Shown here piece by piece: positions 9,313 to 20,507 of a DNA stretch of 64,000 bases. The stretch's first letter is position 1, and each line of letters starts with the position of its first letter. The stretch comes from Merdibacter massiliensis (lineage in GTDB: Bacteria > Bacillota_I > Bacilli_A > Erysipelotrichales > Erysipelotrichaceae), in the NCBI RefSeq assembly GCF_900155395.1, contig NZ_LT699709.1, forward strand, positions 1-64,000. The letters are read 5' to 3'. Position numbers and translations under genes: made by a program. The notes under the pieces are model-generated. The model searched no databases. It was given only the letters and a program-made list of their open reading frames with translations, and had not been told where the DNA came from.

Positions 9313-10986
9313 TTAAGCTCCCCCTTTTTCTGTAGATAAGTTTGCTTCTTCTTTCGTATATTGTGCTATATTCATCGCATAATCGCTGATTCGTTCTAAA
9401 TAGCTGATCGCATCCAAAAAGATCACACCAGCTTCTACTTTACATTTTCGCATGGATAAACGCCGTATATGCTTGTCCCGCAACTGCGTTTCCATCTGAT
9501 CGACCATCTGTTCACTTTTTTCTGTTTCTTTATAATAAATACTTTGTTTTTGGTCCTTCCAGTACTGAATCGCAAAGCGTACTGTCTGCATGCTTTGCTT
9601 TCCTATGATCTCTAAATCTTCATATGCACCGATGGAGAAGGTATTGCCATCCTTCATCATCTGCTCACTGAGCTCAGCGATGTTCTTGCATCGATCACCG
9701 ATGCGTTCCAGATCACTGATCACATACAGCAAATACCGCTGCTGCTGTTTTTGATGATCGCTGAGTCTTGCACTCTCGATATGAATCAGAAAACGGGTCA
9801 GTTCCTTTTCATATTGATTGATCTGTTGTTCATTGGCATATACTTCTTCAATTTTATGTGCATTGAAATCCATAAACGCTTTTTGACAGGCAGCTACATT
9901 TTGAATGACCAGATCCGCCATGTTCCCTGTTTCTTTCTGTGCCTGTTCAATTGCGATTCCCGGTGCCTGCAAAATACGAGGATCTAATCCGATCAAAGGA
10001 TGCACTTGCAAAGAGCCTGTTTCTTCTTCTTTGATCAGCTTCTGTGTCAGTTTTACCAAAACAGGAGCAAACGGATACAAGATCACTGTTGTCAACAAGT
10101 TAAAAAATGTATGGATCATAGCAAGCTCTACACTGTCGATATTCGTTTTTCCCATAGAAGGATAAAGCTGAAAGAAAATCATAAACCCCGCTCCAAAGAG
10201 CAAAGCTCCAAACGTATTGAACAATAAATGAAGCATAGCGGCCTGTTTCGCATTCTTATTTGCCGATATAGAAGAAATCATCGCACTGATACAAGTACCG
10301 ATATTTTGACCTAAGATAATAAATAATCCGCTATTCCAGCTGACAAGCCCATTCATGGCTAATATCTGCAAAATTCCCAATGATGCAGCTGAACTTTGAA
10401 TCAGCGCAGTAATGAGAATTCCTATGATGATCCCTAGAATCGGATTTTGTGCGATCAATGCGAAACCTTCTACAAAGAAAGGATACGTACGATACGGGAT
10501 GATCGCCGCATTCATTATTTCAATTCCAAAAAACAAGATACCGAAACCAATCAGAATACTGCCAATTACTTGCTTTCGCTGATTTTTTCCATAAAACAAC
10601 AAGGCACCTATTCCTATACATAGAGAAGCAACTATATCAGGTTGAAAAAAACTTCCCCATTCATTGATCGATACGAGCCAAGCAGTGATCGTCGTTCCAA
10701 TATTGGCTCCCATGATCACTCCTGCTGCTTGTGTCAATGACAATAATCCCGCATTGACAAAGCCAACGATCATAACAGTGGTAGCAGAGGAACTTTGAAT
10801 GATGGCTGTGATCAACGCTCCCACAAACACTCCCAACAGACGGTTTTCTGTTATATAACTGACAAACCTTCTCGTTTTCTGTCCAAATGCTTTTTGCAAG
10901 CCGGAAGCCATCAGATGCATTCCATATAAGAATAGTCCCAAGCCACTGATGAATGAGAATAGTGCCTTTATATCACCCATTCCCAT
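9313..10986 (-). CDS. Na/Pi cotransporter family protein with PhoU-like tail (copy 2)
   Basis: First gene of the phosphate two-component operon, 557 residues. Two NptA repeats with QSSSATT at about 64-70 and QSSAAS at about 197-202, then a C-terminal PhoU-like helical region from about 340. The start at 10986 is preferred over the in-frame ATG at 10998 because an AAAGG element directly abuts the earlier ATG. Co-transcription of a phosphate importer with its presumed regulator suggests feedback, since PhoU-like domains often signal phosphate status. Confidence 0.85.
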   Translation of the reverse strand: MGMGDIKALFSFISGLGLFLYGMHLMASGLQKAFGQKTRRFVSYITENRLLGVFVGALITAIIQSSSATTVMIVGFVNAGLLSLTQAAGVIMGANIGTTITAWLVSINEWGSFFQPDIVASLCIGIGALLFYGKNQRKQVIGSILIGFGILFFGIEIMNAAIIPYRTYPFFVEGFALIAQNPILGIIIGILITALIQSSAASLGILQILAMNGLVSWNSGLFIILGQNIGTCISAMISSISANKNAKQAAMLHLLFNTFGALLFGAGFMIFFQLYPSMGKTNIDSVELAMIHTFFNLLTTVILYPFAPVLVKLTQKLIKEEETGSLQVHPLIGLDPRILQAPGIAIEQAQKETGNMADLVIQNVAACQKAFMDFNAHKIEEVYANEQQINQYEKELTRFLIHIESARLSDHQKQQQRYLLYVISDLERIGDRCKNIAELSEQMMKDGNTFSIGAYEDLEIIGKQSMQTVRFAIQYWKDQKQSIYYKETEKSEQMVDQMETQLRDKHIRRLSMRKCKVEAGVIFLDAISYLERISDYAMNIAQYTKEEANLSTEKGGA

Positions 10987-11011
10987 GATTTTACACATCC
11001 TTTACATTCGT

Positions 11012-11066
11012 ATTATGCCATGCACCTCGTAAAGAAATATTCAATCCAATGTTAAATCTATGTAAA
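11012..11066 (-). promoter_or_regulatory. Candidate Pho box and promoter of phosphate operon
   Basis: On the coding strand TTTACA (11061-11066) and TTAACA (11050-11055) are separated by 5 bases, matching a PhoP box. A CATAAT -10-like element lies at 11012-11017 without a good -35 box, as expected for an activator-dependent promoter. Confidence 0.5.
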
Positions 11067-11168
11067 ATAGATTTTTTTAGTTTCTTAGAGATGCGATCTT
11101 TAACTTCAATATAGCACGCCCCTATGAAAATGTATAGAAAAAGTATCCTATAGATGCTCTTGTTTTGA

Positions 11169-11474
11169 TCAGCCAAGAATAACGATCATCAGATACGCGG
11201 CAATCGAAGCTGCTAGTGCCACTGTCAACAGACTTTTTTCGCGATAGGCCAACACCACTGCCACTCCGCATCCCACACATGAAGAAGCGATGCTGCCGGT
11301 CGCGGTAAAAATAGCAGGAAAAGTCATCGAACCTAAAACAGCGTATGGCACATAATACAGGAAAGACTGCACATAACGATTTTTGATACGCTTGCGAAAG
11401 AACAATAATGGAGTACAGCGAATCAAATATGTCGTAACAGCCATTACACATATATATCCGAGCAAACTATCCAT
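11169..11474 (-). CDS. azlD: AzlD family branched-chain amino acid export subunit
   Basis: Small membrane protein of 101 residues with three to four hydrophobic segments and the family pattern YLIRCTPLLFFRKR near the N-terminus. It starts inside the end of azlC (8-base overlap). AzlD works with AzlC to export branched-chain amino acids or analogues. Confidence 0.85.
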   Translation of the reverse strand: MDSLLGYICVMAVTTYLIRCTPLLFFRKRIKNRYVQSFLYYVPYAVLGSMTFPAIFTATGSIASSCVGCGVAVVLAYREKSLLTVALAASIAAYLMIVILG

Positions 11475-12177
11475 GATGCTCTTCCTCCCCTCCTACGGGA
11501 TACAGCCAGGCACCGATGCCTGCGCCGACGATCGTGCACAGGATGATGACGAAGCCGCTGCCGATCGCTATGACAGCAGATAACAGCTGGAATACACAGC
11601 TCATCAAAGAGGCAATGATCACAACGATAAAAATTTCTCTTGAACGCCGACAAGGAGGCAGGATGATCGCTAAAAACATTCCATAGATCATGATCCCCAA
11701 TGCATCGCGAAGCGCTAAAGGAAGCAAGGAACTAATTGCGCCGCCCAGAAAAGTGCCCATGGTCCAGCCAAATATCGGCAAAAGCATCAAACCGGCCATA
11801 TAATGAAAACCTACCCCGGCATACCGGCTGGTCGATACTGCAAATATCTCATCGGTTACAGCATAGGAAATCAATGCCCGTTTGGCTGTCCCCAAACGCG
11901 GATCGATCTTTTGCGTCAATGAAAGCGACATCAAAAAGTAACGCAAATTGATCACGAACTGCGATAATATCATTTCAATCAAAGAACCCCCTGTCGCAAT
12001 GATGCTCAAGGCCGCAAATTGTCCGGCACTTGTCAAATTCGTAAATGAGATCATTACGCTTGCCCAAAGCGGTATTCCTTGATTGGCTGCCATCATTCCA
12101 AAAGCAAATGAAACCGAAAGATATCCCAGTGCTATTGGAATGCCGTCTTGAATTCCTTTTTGAAAGCTATTCTCCAT
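11467..12177 (-). CDS. azlC: AzlC family branched-chain amino acid exporter
   Basis: Membrane protein of 236 residues with the AzlC pattern: QDGIPIALGYLSVSFAFG at the N-terminus, TNLTSAGQFAA, NLRYFLMSLSL, then YAVTDEIFAVS. A GGTGAT element precedes the ATG, and TATAAT at 12196-12201 with a weak -35 is a likely promoter. Together with AzlD it forms an exporter that prevents overload of branched-chain amino acids. Its synthesis operon lies about 18 kb away in this window. Confidence 0.88.
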   Translation of the reverse strand: MENSFQKGIQDGIPIALGYLSVSFAFGMMAANQGIPLWASVMISFTNLTSAGQFAALSIIATGGSLIEMILSQFVINLRYFLMSLSLTQKIDPRLGTAKRALISYAVTDEIFAVSTSRYAGVGFHYMAGLMLLPIFGWTMGTFLGGAISSLLPLALRDALGIMIYGMFLAIILPPCRRSREIFIVVIIASLMSCVFQLLSAVIAIGSGFVIILCTIVGAGIGAWLYPVGGEEEHHG

Positions 12178-12249
12178 TACTAAATCACCATGGTCATTAT
12201 AGCATTATTTTCAGAATAAGACAGTCGCATTTTTTTACAGTGCCTTCCA

Positions 12250-13059
12250 TCATCCTAAGTATTTTTGCAATGCTTCTGCAACTGCTCCTTCTTTGAAACC
12301 GCGTTTCGTTACAAAATCAGATACATCCTGTACTTCTTTTCGTCCATCGCCCACACATACGCCAACGCCAGCTTCCTGGATCATAGTCAGATCATTAAAA
12401 TTATCTCCGATTGCCATCGTTTCATCTCTCATGATCTGTAAATGCTCTCTTAACCAGATCAGTGCGGTTCCTTTGCTGACTCCAACAGCCGTACATTCCA
12501 AAAAACGTCCTGATGAATAACTGACTTCTACTTGCATCTTTTTCAAGACCTCAGCTTGTTCTTCTCCGATCTGATATAACAGTTCCTCTTCATCCGCTTG
12601 CAATGCTACTTTGATCACCTTTTTATCCTCCAGTAAAGCAAGATCGCTTTCAACGGAGAAATTGGCTTTCTGTTTTGTCTTGCGTGCAACTTCACTTTCA
12701 GAAGGATCGTAAATATAGATTTTATCCAATGCAAACGCTAAAAAACAAAGTCCATATTGCTTGCAGATCGCATACAATGAAGTTACCTGTTCATAACTTA
12801 GAGCTTGATAATGGATCGGTTCTTCCTGATCATTTTCATAAACAGCTCCTCCATTGAAACAAATACTGTATTCATTCTTTTGATATTGTGTACCCATATC
12901 CTTTAAGATATCCTGGATCATATCAAAAGATCTTCCTGTTGCCGGTATGACATGCGCTCCTTTTTCCCTTGCTTTTGCAATTGCTTGTTTATTTACATCA
13001 GGAACGCGAAAATCCACCAGCAATGTTTCATCCATATCTACTAATACCATTTTGATCAT
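12250..13059 (-). CDS. Cof-type HAD-IIB phosphatase
   Basis: Cytosolic HAD-superfamily hydrolase of 269 residues. Motif I is DMDETLL near residues 8-14, motif II is PATGRS, motif III includes SKGTAL and motif IV is GDNFNDLTMI. The cap is of the IIB type used by sugar-phosphate and flavin-phosphate phosphatases. It follows the uncharacterised gene at 13066 by 6 bases and is likely co-transcribed. The substrate cannot be assigned from sequence. Confidence 0.85.
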   Translation of the reverse strand: MIKMVLVDMDETLLVDFRVPDVNKQAIAKAREKGAHVIPATGRSFDMIQDILKDMGTQYQKNEYSICFNGGAVYENDQEEPIHYQALSYEQVTSLYAICKQYGLCFLAFALDKIYIYDPSESEVARKTKQKANFSVESDLALLEDKKVIKVALQADEEELLYQIGEEQAEVLKKMQVEVSYSSGRFLECTAVGVSKGTALIWLREHLQIMRDETMAIGDNFNDLTMIQEAGVGVCVGDGRKEVQDVSDFVTKRGFKEGAVAEALQKYLG

Positions 13060-13065
13060 ATCTCA

Positions 13066-14223
13066 TTACCCTCTTTCTTCTACACTGCACTGTCTGCATT
13101 TTTTCAAAATTGCTTTTGCATCCTCTTCGGCGCTTTCCGGTTTATACTCCTGAAATGCACTGAATGCCCCTGTTTCCCATTCGATTGCCAACAGCCATTT
13201 GCCCATCCAGCTTTTTTTATATCGATATATACGGCATAAGGTATCATCTACAGAAAACTGTTTGACATATTCTATTTTTTTAGGGGAAACACCTAGTTCA
13301 CTGCTGCACAGCCATTCGATCAATTTCTGTTTTCCCTGTTCCTTTTTCCATCGTTGTATGATCGAATCTATTTTCTCATCATAGGTGACGATCCAATGAT
13401 CTTGATCAAAAGGCGGACATTTGACAGAATGGATCCATTTAAAAAATTCTTCATAACCCAGCTCTGCCTCTTCTTTCAAATCGTCTCCCTCTTTCTTCAA
13501 CAACAAAACTGACCAGCATTGTACAGGTTTTTTTATCTTTAACTGCAAAGCAGCAGGAAGCTGTGCTTTCTGCGGAAGGATGGTCGGTACATCTTTTATC
13601 AATGCATAACGAGCATGCAGTGATGACTCTTCCAACAATAAGGGAACCCCATAATAACAATCCATCTTCTGTTTTTCATCAAGGTAGCGTTCATACAATT
13701 TATGTGCAGCAGAGGGCTCTAATAATTTTATATTATTGATGAGCTTATCTTCCACAGCAATCGGAAAGATCCCGCCAAAAATCGTTACATGGGGATTCAA
13801 TTTTTCTTTTACCAAATAACGATGAAAAGCAATTGCTTTTTTATAAAGATCATTCAATTCATCTGTAAAACATCGTTCTCCATCCTGCTCAAATTCATCT
13901 ATTTGGTAAGCAGCACAAACATCTCGAATGAACTTATAGAAAATAAAGATATCTGTTGGTGTAGAAAAAGCATGCAGCGTCAATTCTATATGATCATCTT
14001 CACTGACATAGAATTCAAAACCTCTGCCAAACAGTTTTCTATCGATGATCACAAAATACTTTTCATGAATATCCGGTTCCTCGCTCTGATATGGCTGATA
14101 TGCAAGAGCCTGATTCATCATTCCAAAATACAGTTTCTCTTTGATGACCCAATCCTTTAACAGATTCAGATCAATTGTTTGTACACGATCTTGTTTTTGA
14201 CGAATGATGACAACTGTGGACAT
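13066..14223 (-). CDS. Uncharacterised cytosolic protein
   Basis: A 385-residue soluble protein I do not recognise with confidence; it has some flavour of DUF4299-type proteins. The sequence is mixed alpha/beta and rich in Lys, Glu and aromatic residues, with no signal peptide, membrane segment or obvious catalytic motif. The C-terminal end has a Cys pair (KKCRQC). The ATG at 14223 follows TTAGGGGTGAG; a GTG three codons earlier is the alternative. It is the first gene of a pair with the HAD phosphatase. Confidence 0.6.
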   Translation of the reverse strand: MSTVVIIRQKQDRVQTIDLNLLKDWVIKEKLYFGMMNQALAYQPYQSEEPDIHEKYFVIIDRKLFGRGFEFYVSEDDHIELTLHAFSTPTDIFIFYKFIRDVCAAYQIDEFEQDGERCFTDELNDLYKKAIAFHRYLVKEKLNPHVTIFGGIFPIAVEDKLINNIKLLEPSAAHKLYERYLDEKQKMDCYYGVPLLLEESSLHARYALIKDVPTILPQKAQLPAALQLKIKKPVQCWSVLLLKKEGDDLKEEAELGYEEFFKWIHSVKCPPFDQDHWIVTYDEKIDSIIQRWKKEQGKQKLIEWLCSSELGVSPKKIEYVKQFSVDDTLCRIYRYKKSWMGKWLLAIEWETGAFSAFQEYKPESAEEDAKAILKKCRQCSVEERG

Positions 14224-14278
14224 CTTGCTCACCCCTAACCACCTTCATTTTAACATAAACGACAAGTGACAACGGCAT

Positions 14279-14299
14279 AAAAAAATGCCTTGCGGCATC
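14279..14299 (-). terminator. Terminator of proC
   Basis: Minus strand ATGCC-GCAA-GGCAT followed by seven T residues, just after the proC stop. Confidence 0.8.
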
Positions 14300-14305
14300 T
14301 TGTAC

Positions 14306-15094
14306 TTATTTTCCTTCGATTGCATCGATCGCCTGTATCAAAGCTGTGCGAAAGCCATGTTCTTCCAGAGCGCCGATTCCTTTGATCGTTGTTCCTTTTG
14401 GTGAACATACTGCATCTTTTAAGACACCTGGATGCTGGCCGCTTTCCAACTGCAAAGCACCGCTTCCTTTTACCATCGCGCTGATCAATGCATATGCTGT
14501 CGTACGATCCAGGCCGTACTTAACACCTGCATCTGCCAAAGCTTCGATCATGACAAAGACAAAAGCCGGTCCGCATCCGCTCAATGTCCCTGCTACCGAC
14601 AATAACGCTGTATCTACAAATATCAATTGTGCACATGGGGAAAAGAGTGCTTGAAACAAAGATAATTGTGCAGCATTCAAAGAATGGGTTTGTTCACAGA
14701 CAATGACTCCATTTCCGGTAGAGATCGGGGTGTTGGGTATCGTAGAAAGGTGTGCTGTCCCTGCTGCAAGCAATGATTCCAAAGCAGCAAACGACTTTCC
14801 GGCTGCGATAGAAATGACGATCTTGTCTTTCAGCTGTTCCTTGACAGGTGCAATCACATCCTCTAACTGATACGGTTTTACTGCTAATATGATCATGTCG
14901 CTCTTTTCTGCGACCTCATATGCATCCATACACGCGTGTATACCTAAATCGGCACATGTATTTTTCAGCTTTTCAAAATTTCTTGCACAAGCCCAGATTT
15001 TATCTTTTGCAATACTATTGGTCTTCAGCAGCCCTTTTGCCATCGCACTGCCCATATTGCCAAATCCAATAAATCCAATATTGATTTCTTTCAT
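14306..15094 (-). CDS. proC: Pyrroline-5-carboxylate reductase
   Basis: Last step of proline synthesis, reducing pyrroline-5-carboxylate with NAD(P)H. The protein has 262 residues, usual for ProC. The Rossmann motif GFGNMGSAMAKG is at about 8-19. The C-terminal dimer domain has SGCGPAFVFVMIEALADAG and the signature GTTIKGIGALEE. An AGGAGG lies ahead of the ATG. It is flanked by its own terminator and looks monocistronic. Confidence 0.93.
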   Translation of the reverse strand: MKEINIGFIGFGNMGSAMAKGLLKTNSIAKDKIWACARNFEKLKNTCADLGIHACMDAYEVAEKSDMIILAVKPYQLEDVIAPVKEQLKDKIVISIAAGKSFAALESLLAAGTAHLSTIPNTPISTGNGVIVCEQTHSLNAAQLSLFQALFSPCAQLIFVDTALLSVAGTLSGCGPAFVFVMIEALADAGVKYGLDRTTAYALISAMVKGSGALQLESGQHPGVLKDAVCSPKGTTIKGIGALEEHGFRTALIQAIDAIEGK

Positions 15095-15181
15095 GTAGAA
15101 CCTCCTGTTTACCTATTATTCAATATAGCACATTGCCACTTTTTTTACATCTGCATTTTCATGAAGGAAGAGGCGCTGCCC

Positions 15182-15210
15182 TTGAAAAGATGTACGATTC
15201 ATGATAGATT
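15182..15210 (+). promoter_or_regulatory. Promoter of pyrophosphatase gene
   Basis: TTGAAA (15182-15187), a 17-base spacer and TAGATT (15205-15210), about 50 bases before the start codon at 15260. Confidence 0.5.
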
Positions 15211-15259
15211 TAAATTATTGTAAGAGGTATCATACATCATCTCTTTTAAGGAGGCAACG

Positions 15260-16900
15260 ATGGCACATCAAAATATCGTATATGTTACTGGACACCGTCA
15301 TCCTGATACAGATTCAATCGTTTCAGCAATTGCATATTCTTTATTGCAACAACGAAAAGGAATCAATGCAGTCCCTTGCCGCTTAGGCAAGATCAATGCA
15401 GAAACAAAGTGGCTGTTAGACCGGTTTGGTTTTGCAGAGCCCATGCTGTTTGAAGATGCTCGTGCAACGATCCATGAAATTGACATGGATCCTCCTTTGA
15501 CCATAACACCGGATACGACCATTTACGAGACATTGCAGCTGATGCAGAAACAAAGCAAACAGTCTTATGGAGTGGTCAATGAAAAAGGGCAATTGCTCGG
15601 CATGGTTACCCGCAGTGATTTAGCTACGATCGGTTTGGGAGATACAGCTGCCGGTATTCAATTACTAAAAGAAACACCATTAGAAAATATAGCCAAGACC
15701 ATTAATGGAAAATTAGTATATATGGACGAAGACTATCACTTTAACGGTAAAGTCAGCATCATCGCAATGACAGAAACCGGTCTGGCAAACTATGACATAA
15801 AAGACCGTCTCGTCTTATTAGGCAATGATAAAACGGCACAGGAACAAGCAATCAAAAAAGGTGCCGGCGTATTGGTCGTTGTCTGGGCGGATACGATCAG
15901 TGATGAAGTTCTGACATTGGCCAAACAGCATCACTGTCCGATCATCTTGTCCGGACATGGAACAATGAATACATCCCGTTATTTATATTTTGCACCGCCG
16001 GTCAAATTGATCATGGTCCGTTCTTTGATCAGCTTTAATATTGATGAATTCGCAGAAGATGTTGGAAAGAAAATGCTGAAAAGCAGATTCCGCAGTTATC
16101 CTGTCGTCGATAATAACAACTATCTAAAAGGATATTTATCTCGTTATCACATTCTAGACTATCATAATAAGAAAGTAATTCTGGTAGATCATAATGAATA
16201 TGCTCAATCAGTCAAAGGCGTAGAAAATGCAGACCTTTTAGAGATCATTGATCACCATCGCATCTGTGATATTGCAACAAGCCGACCAATTTCTTTCCGT
16301 AATGAGATCATCGGCAGCACGGCCTCCATCATCACTTCCATCTACATGGAAAACCAGATGGATATTTCCAAGAATTTAGCAGGTTTATTGCTGGGAGCAA
16401 TCTTATCCGATACGCTCAAGTTCCGTTCTCCAACAACAACTGCAAAAGATATTGGACTAGCAAAAGCATTAGCAAAGATCGCAGATTTAGATATCGATGC
16501 TTTTGCGGCTGAAATGTTCAGGGTCAGCTCAAATATTTCACAAAAAAGCGTCCGTGATCTAGTTACGCAGGATGTAAAAACGTTCCAGATCGATAATAAG
16601 AAAGTAATGATCGCACAGGTGATCATTTCTGCCGTTGATGAAGTGCACAGCATTGAATCTCAATTGCAAGAAGAAATGGAAAAAATGGTAAAAGAAAACA
16701 GTTTAGATTTATTCGTCATCGCTTTTACCAGCATATTAGAAAACGGCTCCAGCTTCTATTCCAGCGGTACGCTTAAGGAAATCGTAACGGAAGCATTTCC
16801 AAACACGAATGGAGCACACAGTTTCCAGGAAGATATCCTGTCTCGAAAAAATCAAATCGTTCCATTATTATCTCGTGCAATCATCAATTCTGCCATTTGA
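15260..16900 (+). CDS. ppaC: Manganese-dependent inorganic pyrophosphatase with CBS and DRTGG domains
   Basis: Family II pyrophosphatase hydrolysing PPi to phosphate in the cytosol. The 546 residues consist of a split DHH catalytic domain (GHRHPDTDS at 11-19), an inserted regulatory region with two CBS motifs around a DRTGG domain (about 70-300), the second half of DHH (DHHRICD), and the DHHA2 domain with SDTLKFRSPT. CBS-type enzymes are inhibited by AMP or ADP and activated by diadenosine polyphosphates. AAGGAGG precedes the ATG. A second, degenerate family I-like protein is encoded at 42068. Confidence 0.93.
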   Translation: MAHQNIVYVTGHRHPDTDSIVSAIAYSLLQQRKGINAVPCRLGKINAETKWLLDRFGFAEPMLFEDARATIHEIDMDPPLTITPDTTIYETLQLMQKQSKQSYGVVNEKGQLLGMVTRSDLATIGLGDTAAGIQLLKETPLENIAKTINGKLVYMDEDYHFNGKVSIIAMTETGLANYDIKDRLVLLGNDKTAQEQAIKKGAGVLVVVWADTISDEVLTLAKQHHCPIILSGHGTMNTSRYLYFAPPVKLIMVRSLISFNIDEFAEDVGKKMLKSRFRSYPVVDNNNYLKGYLSRYHILDYHNKKVILVDHNEYAQSVKGVENADLLEIIDHHRICDIATSRPISFRNEIIGSTASIITSIYMENQMDISKNLAGLLLGAILSDTLKFRSPTTTAKDIGLAKALAKIADLDIDAFAAEMFRVSSNISQKSVRDLVTQDVKTFQIDNKKVMIAQVIISAVDEVHSIESQLQEEMEKMVKENSLDLFVIAFTSILENGSSFYSSGTLKEIVTEAFPNTNGAHSFQEDILSRKNQIVPLLSRAIINSAI

Positions 16901-16924
16901 TGATCAAACAGCCATATGTGTATG

Positions 16925-16962
16925 ACCCTCTTTGCTGGACAACCAGCAAAGAGGGTATTTTT
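16925..16962 (+). terminator. Terminator of ppaC
   Basis: A perfect 14-base stem ACCCTCTTTGCTGG / CCAGCAAAGAGGGT with an ACAA loop, followed by ATTTTTCT. Confidence 0.92.
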
Positions 16963-16996
16963 CTATGAAATAGTTATGAAACGAACATAAATGCAA

Positions 16997-17066
16997 TAAA
17001 AAACTGACTTATATTCCTCTGGACCAGAAGGATGCAAGCCAGCTATATTCAATTGCAAGATCAGTT
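16997..17066 (-). terminator. Branched stem-loop after the beta-glucosidase gene
   Basis: On the minus strand AACTGA (17061-17066) and TCAGTT (17002-17007) close a long structure with an inner TCTGG/CCAGA hairpin, followed by TTTTTATT. It is a plausible terminator for the glucoside operon, weaker than others here. Confidence 0.45.
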
Positions 17067-17079
17067 ATTAGGATACTTT

Positions 17080-18564
<1,485 letters not shown>

Positions 18565-18596
18565 TCAAAGGGGATCAAATGATCCCCATCTTATTT

Positions 18597-20492
18597 TTAT
18601 TTAATAACTTTCATCAATGGGTCGCCGCTTGCAACCGTTGTTGCTTCCACTTTTTCAATTGATGCACAATCATTCGTATTTGTAATGATGATCGGAGTTA
18701 TGGTTGATAAACCTGCCTGTTTAAGAACATCCAGATCAACATCCATCAATAACTGACCTTTTTCGACATGATCACCTTGTGCAATCTTAGGTGTGAAACC
18801 TTTGCCCTGCAAGCTGACCGTGTCCATACCAACATGAATCAACACTTCAATACCTTGATCACTCGTGATACCGATTGCATGATAAGTTGGAAACAAGGTT
18901 GAAACAGTGCCGTTTACAGGCGCGTATACGCTTCCTTCACTTGGTTCGATTGCAACACCATCCCCCATAGCACCGCTAGAGAATACTTCATCTTTTACTT
19001 CGTTTAAAGCAATGACATTGCCTTTCATCGGCGCTGCAATCATATCATCATCACCCTTTTGAACTGATGATGTCGTTTCTTGAACAGCTTCTTCTTTATC
19101 TTTCCACATGATCAAAGTTAATGCGAATGCAATAGCCATCGCAATCAAAATACAAACCGCTGCCATGACTACGCCGCTGACATCTCCATCTGGTGAAATA
19201 TAGTTTACCATGCCCGGAATACCTCCAGCACCCATGATATAACGCTTAACGCCAAACATGCTCATCAAGCCGTTGCCGACTGCCGCACCGATCATTGAGG
19301 CGATGAAAGGCCATTTCGCAGGCAAAGTATAACCATAGATCGACGGTTCCGTAACACCCATCAAACCGCTGATGATTGCTGGAACTGCCATCATTTTCTT
19401 TTTCTTGTTTTTCAATTTGACGCACATTGCGATCAATGCCGCCGTTTGTGCAAAGGCTGCCGGATGCGTGACAAGCATCAAAGTATCATAACCCATCAAT
19501 TGTAAGTTGATCATGGCTACCGGCACTGCTGACCAATGCAGACCAAAGATGATCAACACCTGCCAGAAGAAGCCCATAACAATACCCGTAACCAGCGGTG
19601 AGAAGTTAAATAAAGCTGAGAAACCGTTTGACAACAAGTTTGTGAACAATTGAACGATTGGACCAATGATCAACAACCCAACCGGCAGTGCAATCAATAA
19701 AACCATGAATGGTACAAAATAGCTTTGAATCAAATCAGGAACGACTTTCTTTGCTAGTTTTTGGATCCATGCAGCAAATGCAACAACTACTACGACCGGA
19801 ATAACCGTTGTTGTATAATCTGCCGCGATCATTGGAATATTGGCAAATGTCGTATAATAATCACCCAAGATGCCAATGGTGCCAAGCGCTTCACCAGCTG
19901 ACAATGCTGTTTTTTGGATAGAAGGATAACACATCGTAGCACCAAGCAACATACCGACAACTACATTTACATTAAACTTCTTGGCTGCTGAATAACCTAA
20001 GATAATCGGCATGAAATAGAAAATGGAATCACCAATGGCATTGAACACCAGATAAACGCCACTTGACTGATATGCTGCGCCTAAGATCCATACTAAGATC
20101 GCATTAATACCCTTAAACAAACCACATGCAACCATCGGACCCAAAATCGGTGCGAAACATGCCGATATGATATCAATAAATTTATTGATAATGCCCTTTG
20201 GTTTTTCTTCTGTCTCCTCACTGCCTGCATTACTGCTCATATCAATTCCCATGATATCGCACAAATCAGCATAGACAAGAGAAACCTGATTGCCGATCAC
20301 AACTTGAAATTGTCCACCTGATTTAACAACAGTGATCACTCCATCCATGTCCTTTAAAGCCGCTTCATTGGCTTTGCTTTCATCTTTTAATTTAAAGCGC
20401 AAACGTGTAATACAATGTGTTACTGTATTTACATTTTCTTTACCGCCGACTTCTTGCAGAATTGCACTTGCTAATTTTGTATATTTGCCCAT
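18597..20492 (-). CDS. bglF: PTS beta-glucoside-specific EIIBCA
   Basis: Single-chain PTS permease of 631 residues importing and phosphorylating beta-glucosides. EIIB is at about 1-85 with phosphocysteine C27 (THCITRLRF). EIIC covers about 105-460 with ten or so membrane segments and the GVTEPSIYG motif. EIIA is at about 480-631 with phospho-His H553 (LIHVGMDTV). Domain order B-C-A is that of BglF/BglP. No LicT/BglG-type antiterminator gene or ribonucleic antiterminator is visible nearby, so control may lie with the divergent TetR protein. Confidence 0.93.
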   Translation of the reverse strand: MGKYTKLASAILQEVGGKENVNTVTHCITRLRFKLKDESKANEAALKDMDGVITVVKSGGQFQVVIGNQVSLVYADLCDIMGIDMSSNAGSEETEEKPKGIINKFIDIISACFAPILGPMVACGLFKGINAILVWILGAAYQSSGVYLVFNAIGDSIFYFMPIILGYSAAKKFNVNVVVGMLLGATMCYPSIQKTALSAGEALGTIGILGDYYTTFANIPMIAADYTTTVIPVVVVVAFAAWIQKLAKKVVPDLIQSYFVPFMVLLIALPVGLLIIGPIVQLFTNLLSNGFSALFNFSPLVTGIVMGFFWQVLIIFGLHWSAVPVAMINLQLMGYDTLMLVTHPAAFAQTAALIAMCVKLKNKKKKMMAVPAIISGLMGVTEPSIYGYTLPAKWPFIASMIGAAVGNGLMSMFGVKRYIMGAGGIPGMVNYISPDGDVSGVVMAAVCILIAMAIAFALTLIMWKDKEEAVQETTSSVQKGDDDMIAAPMKGNVIALNEVKDEVFSSGAMGDGVAIEPSEGSVYAPVNGTVSTLFPTYHAIGITSDQGIEVLIHVGMDTVSLQGKGFTPKIAQGDHVEKGQLLMDVDLDVLKQAGLSTITPIIITNTNDCASIEKVEATTVASGDPLMKVIK

Positions 20493-20507
20493 GTCTTTCT
20501 CCTTTTA

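Noticed and set aside
16342-16653. Minus-strand frame of about 100 codons inside ppaC
   Set aside because: It is fully inside a well-supported gene, has no ribosome binding site and shows no family resemblance.
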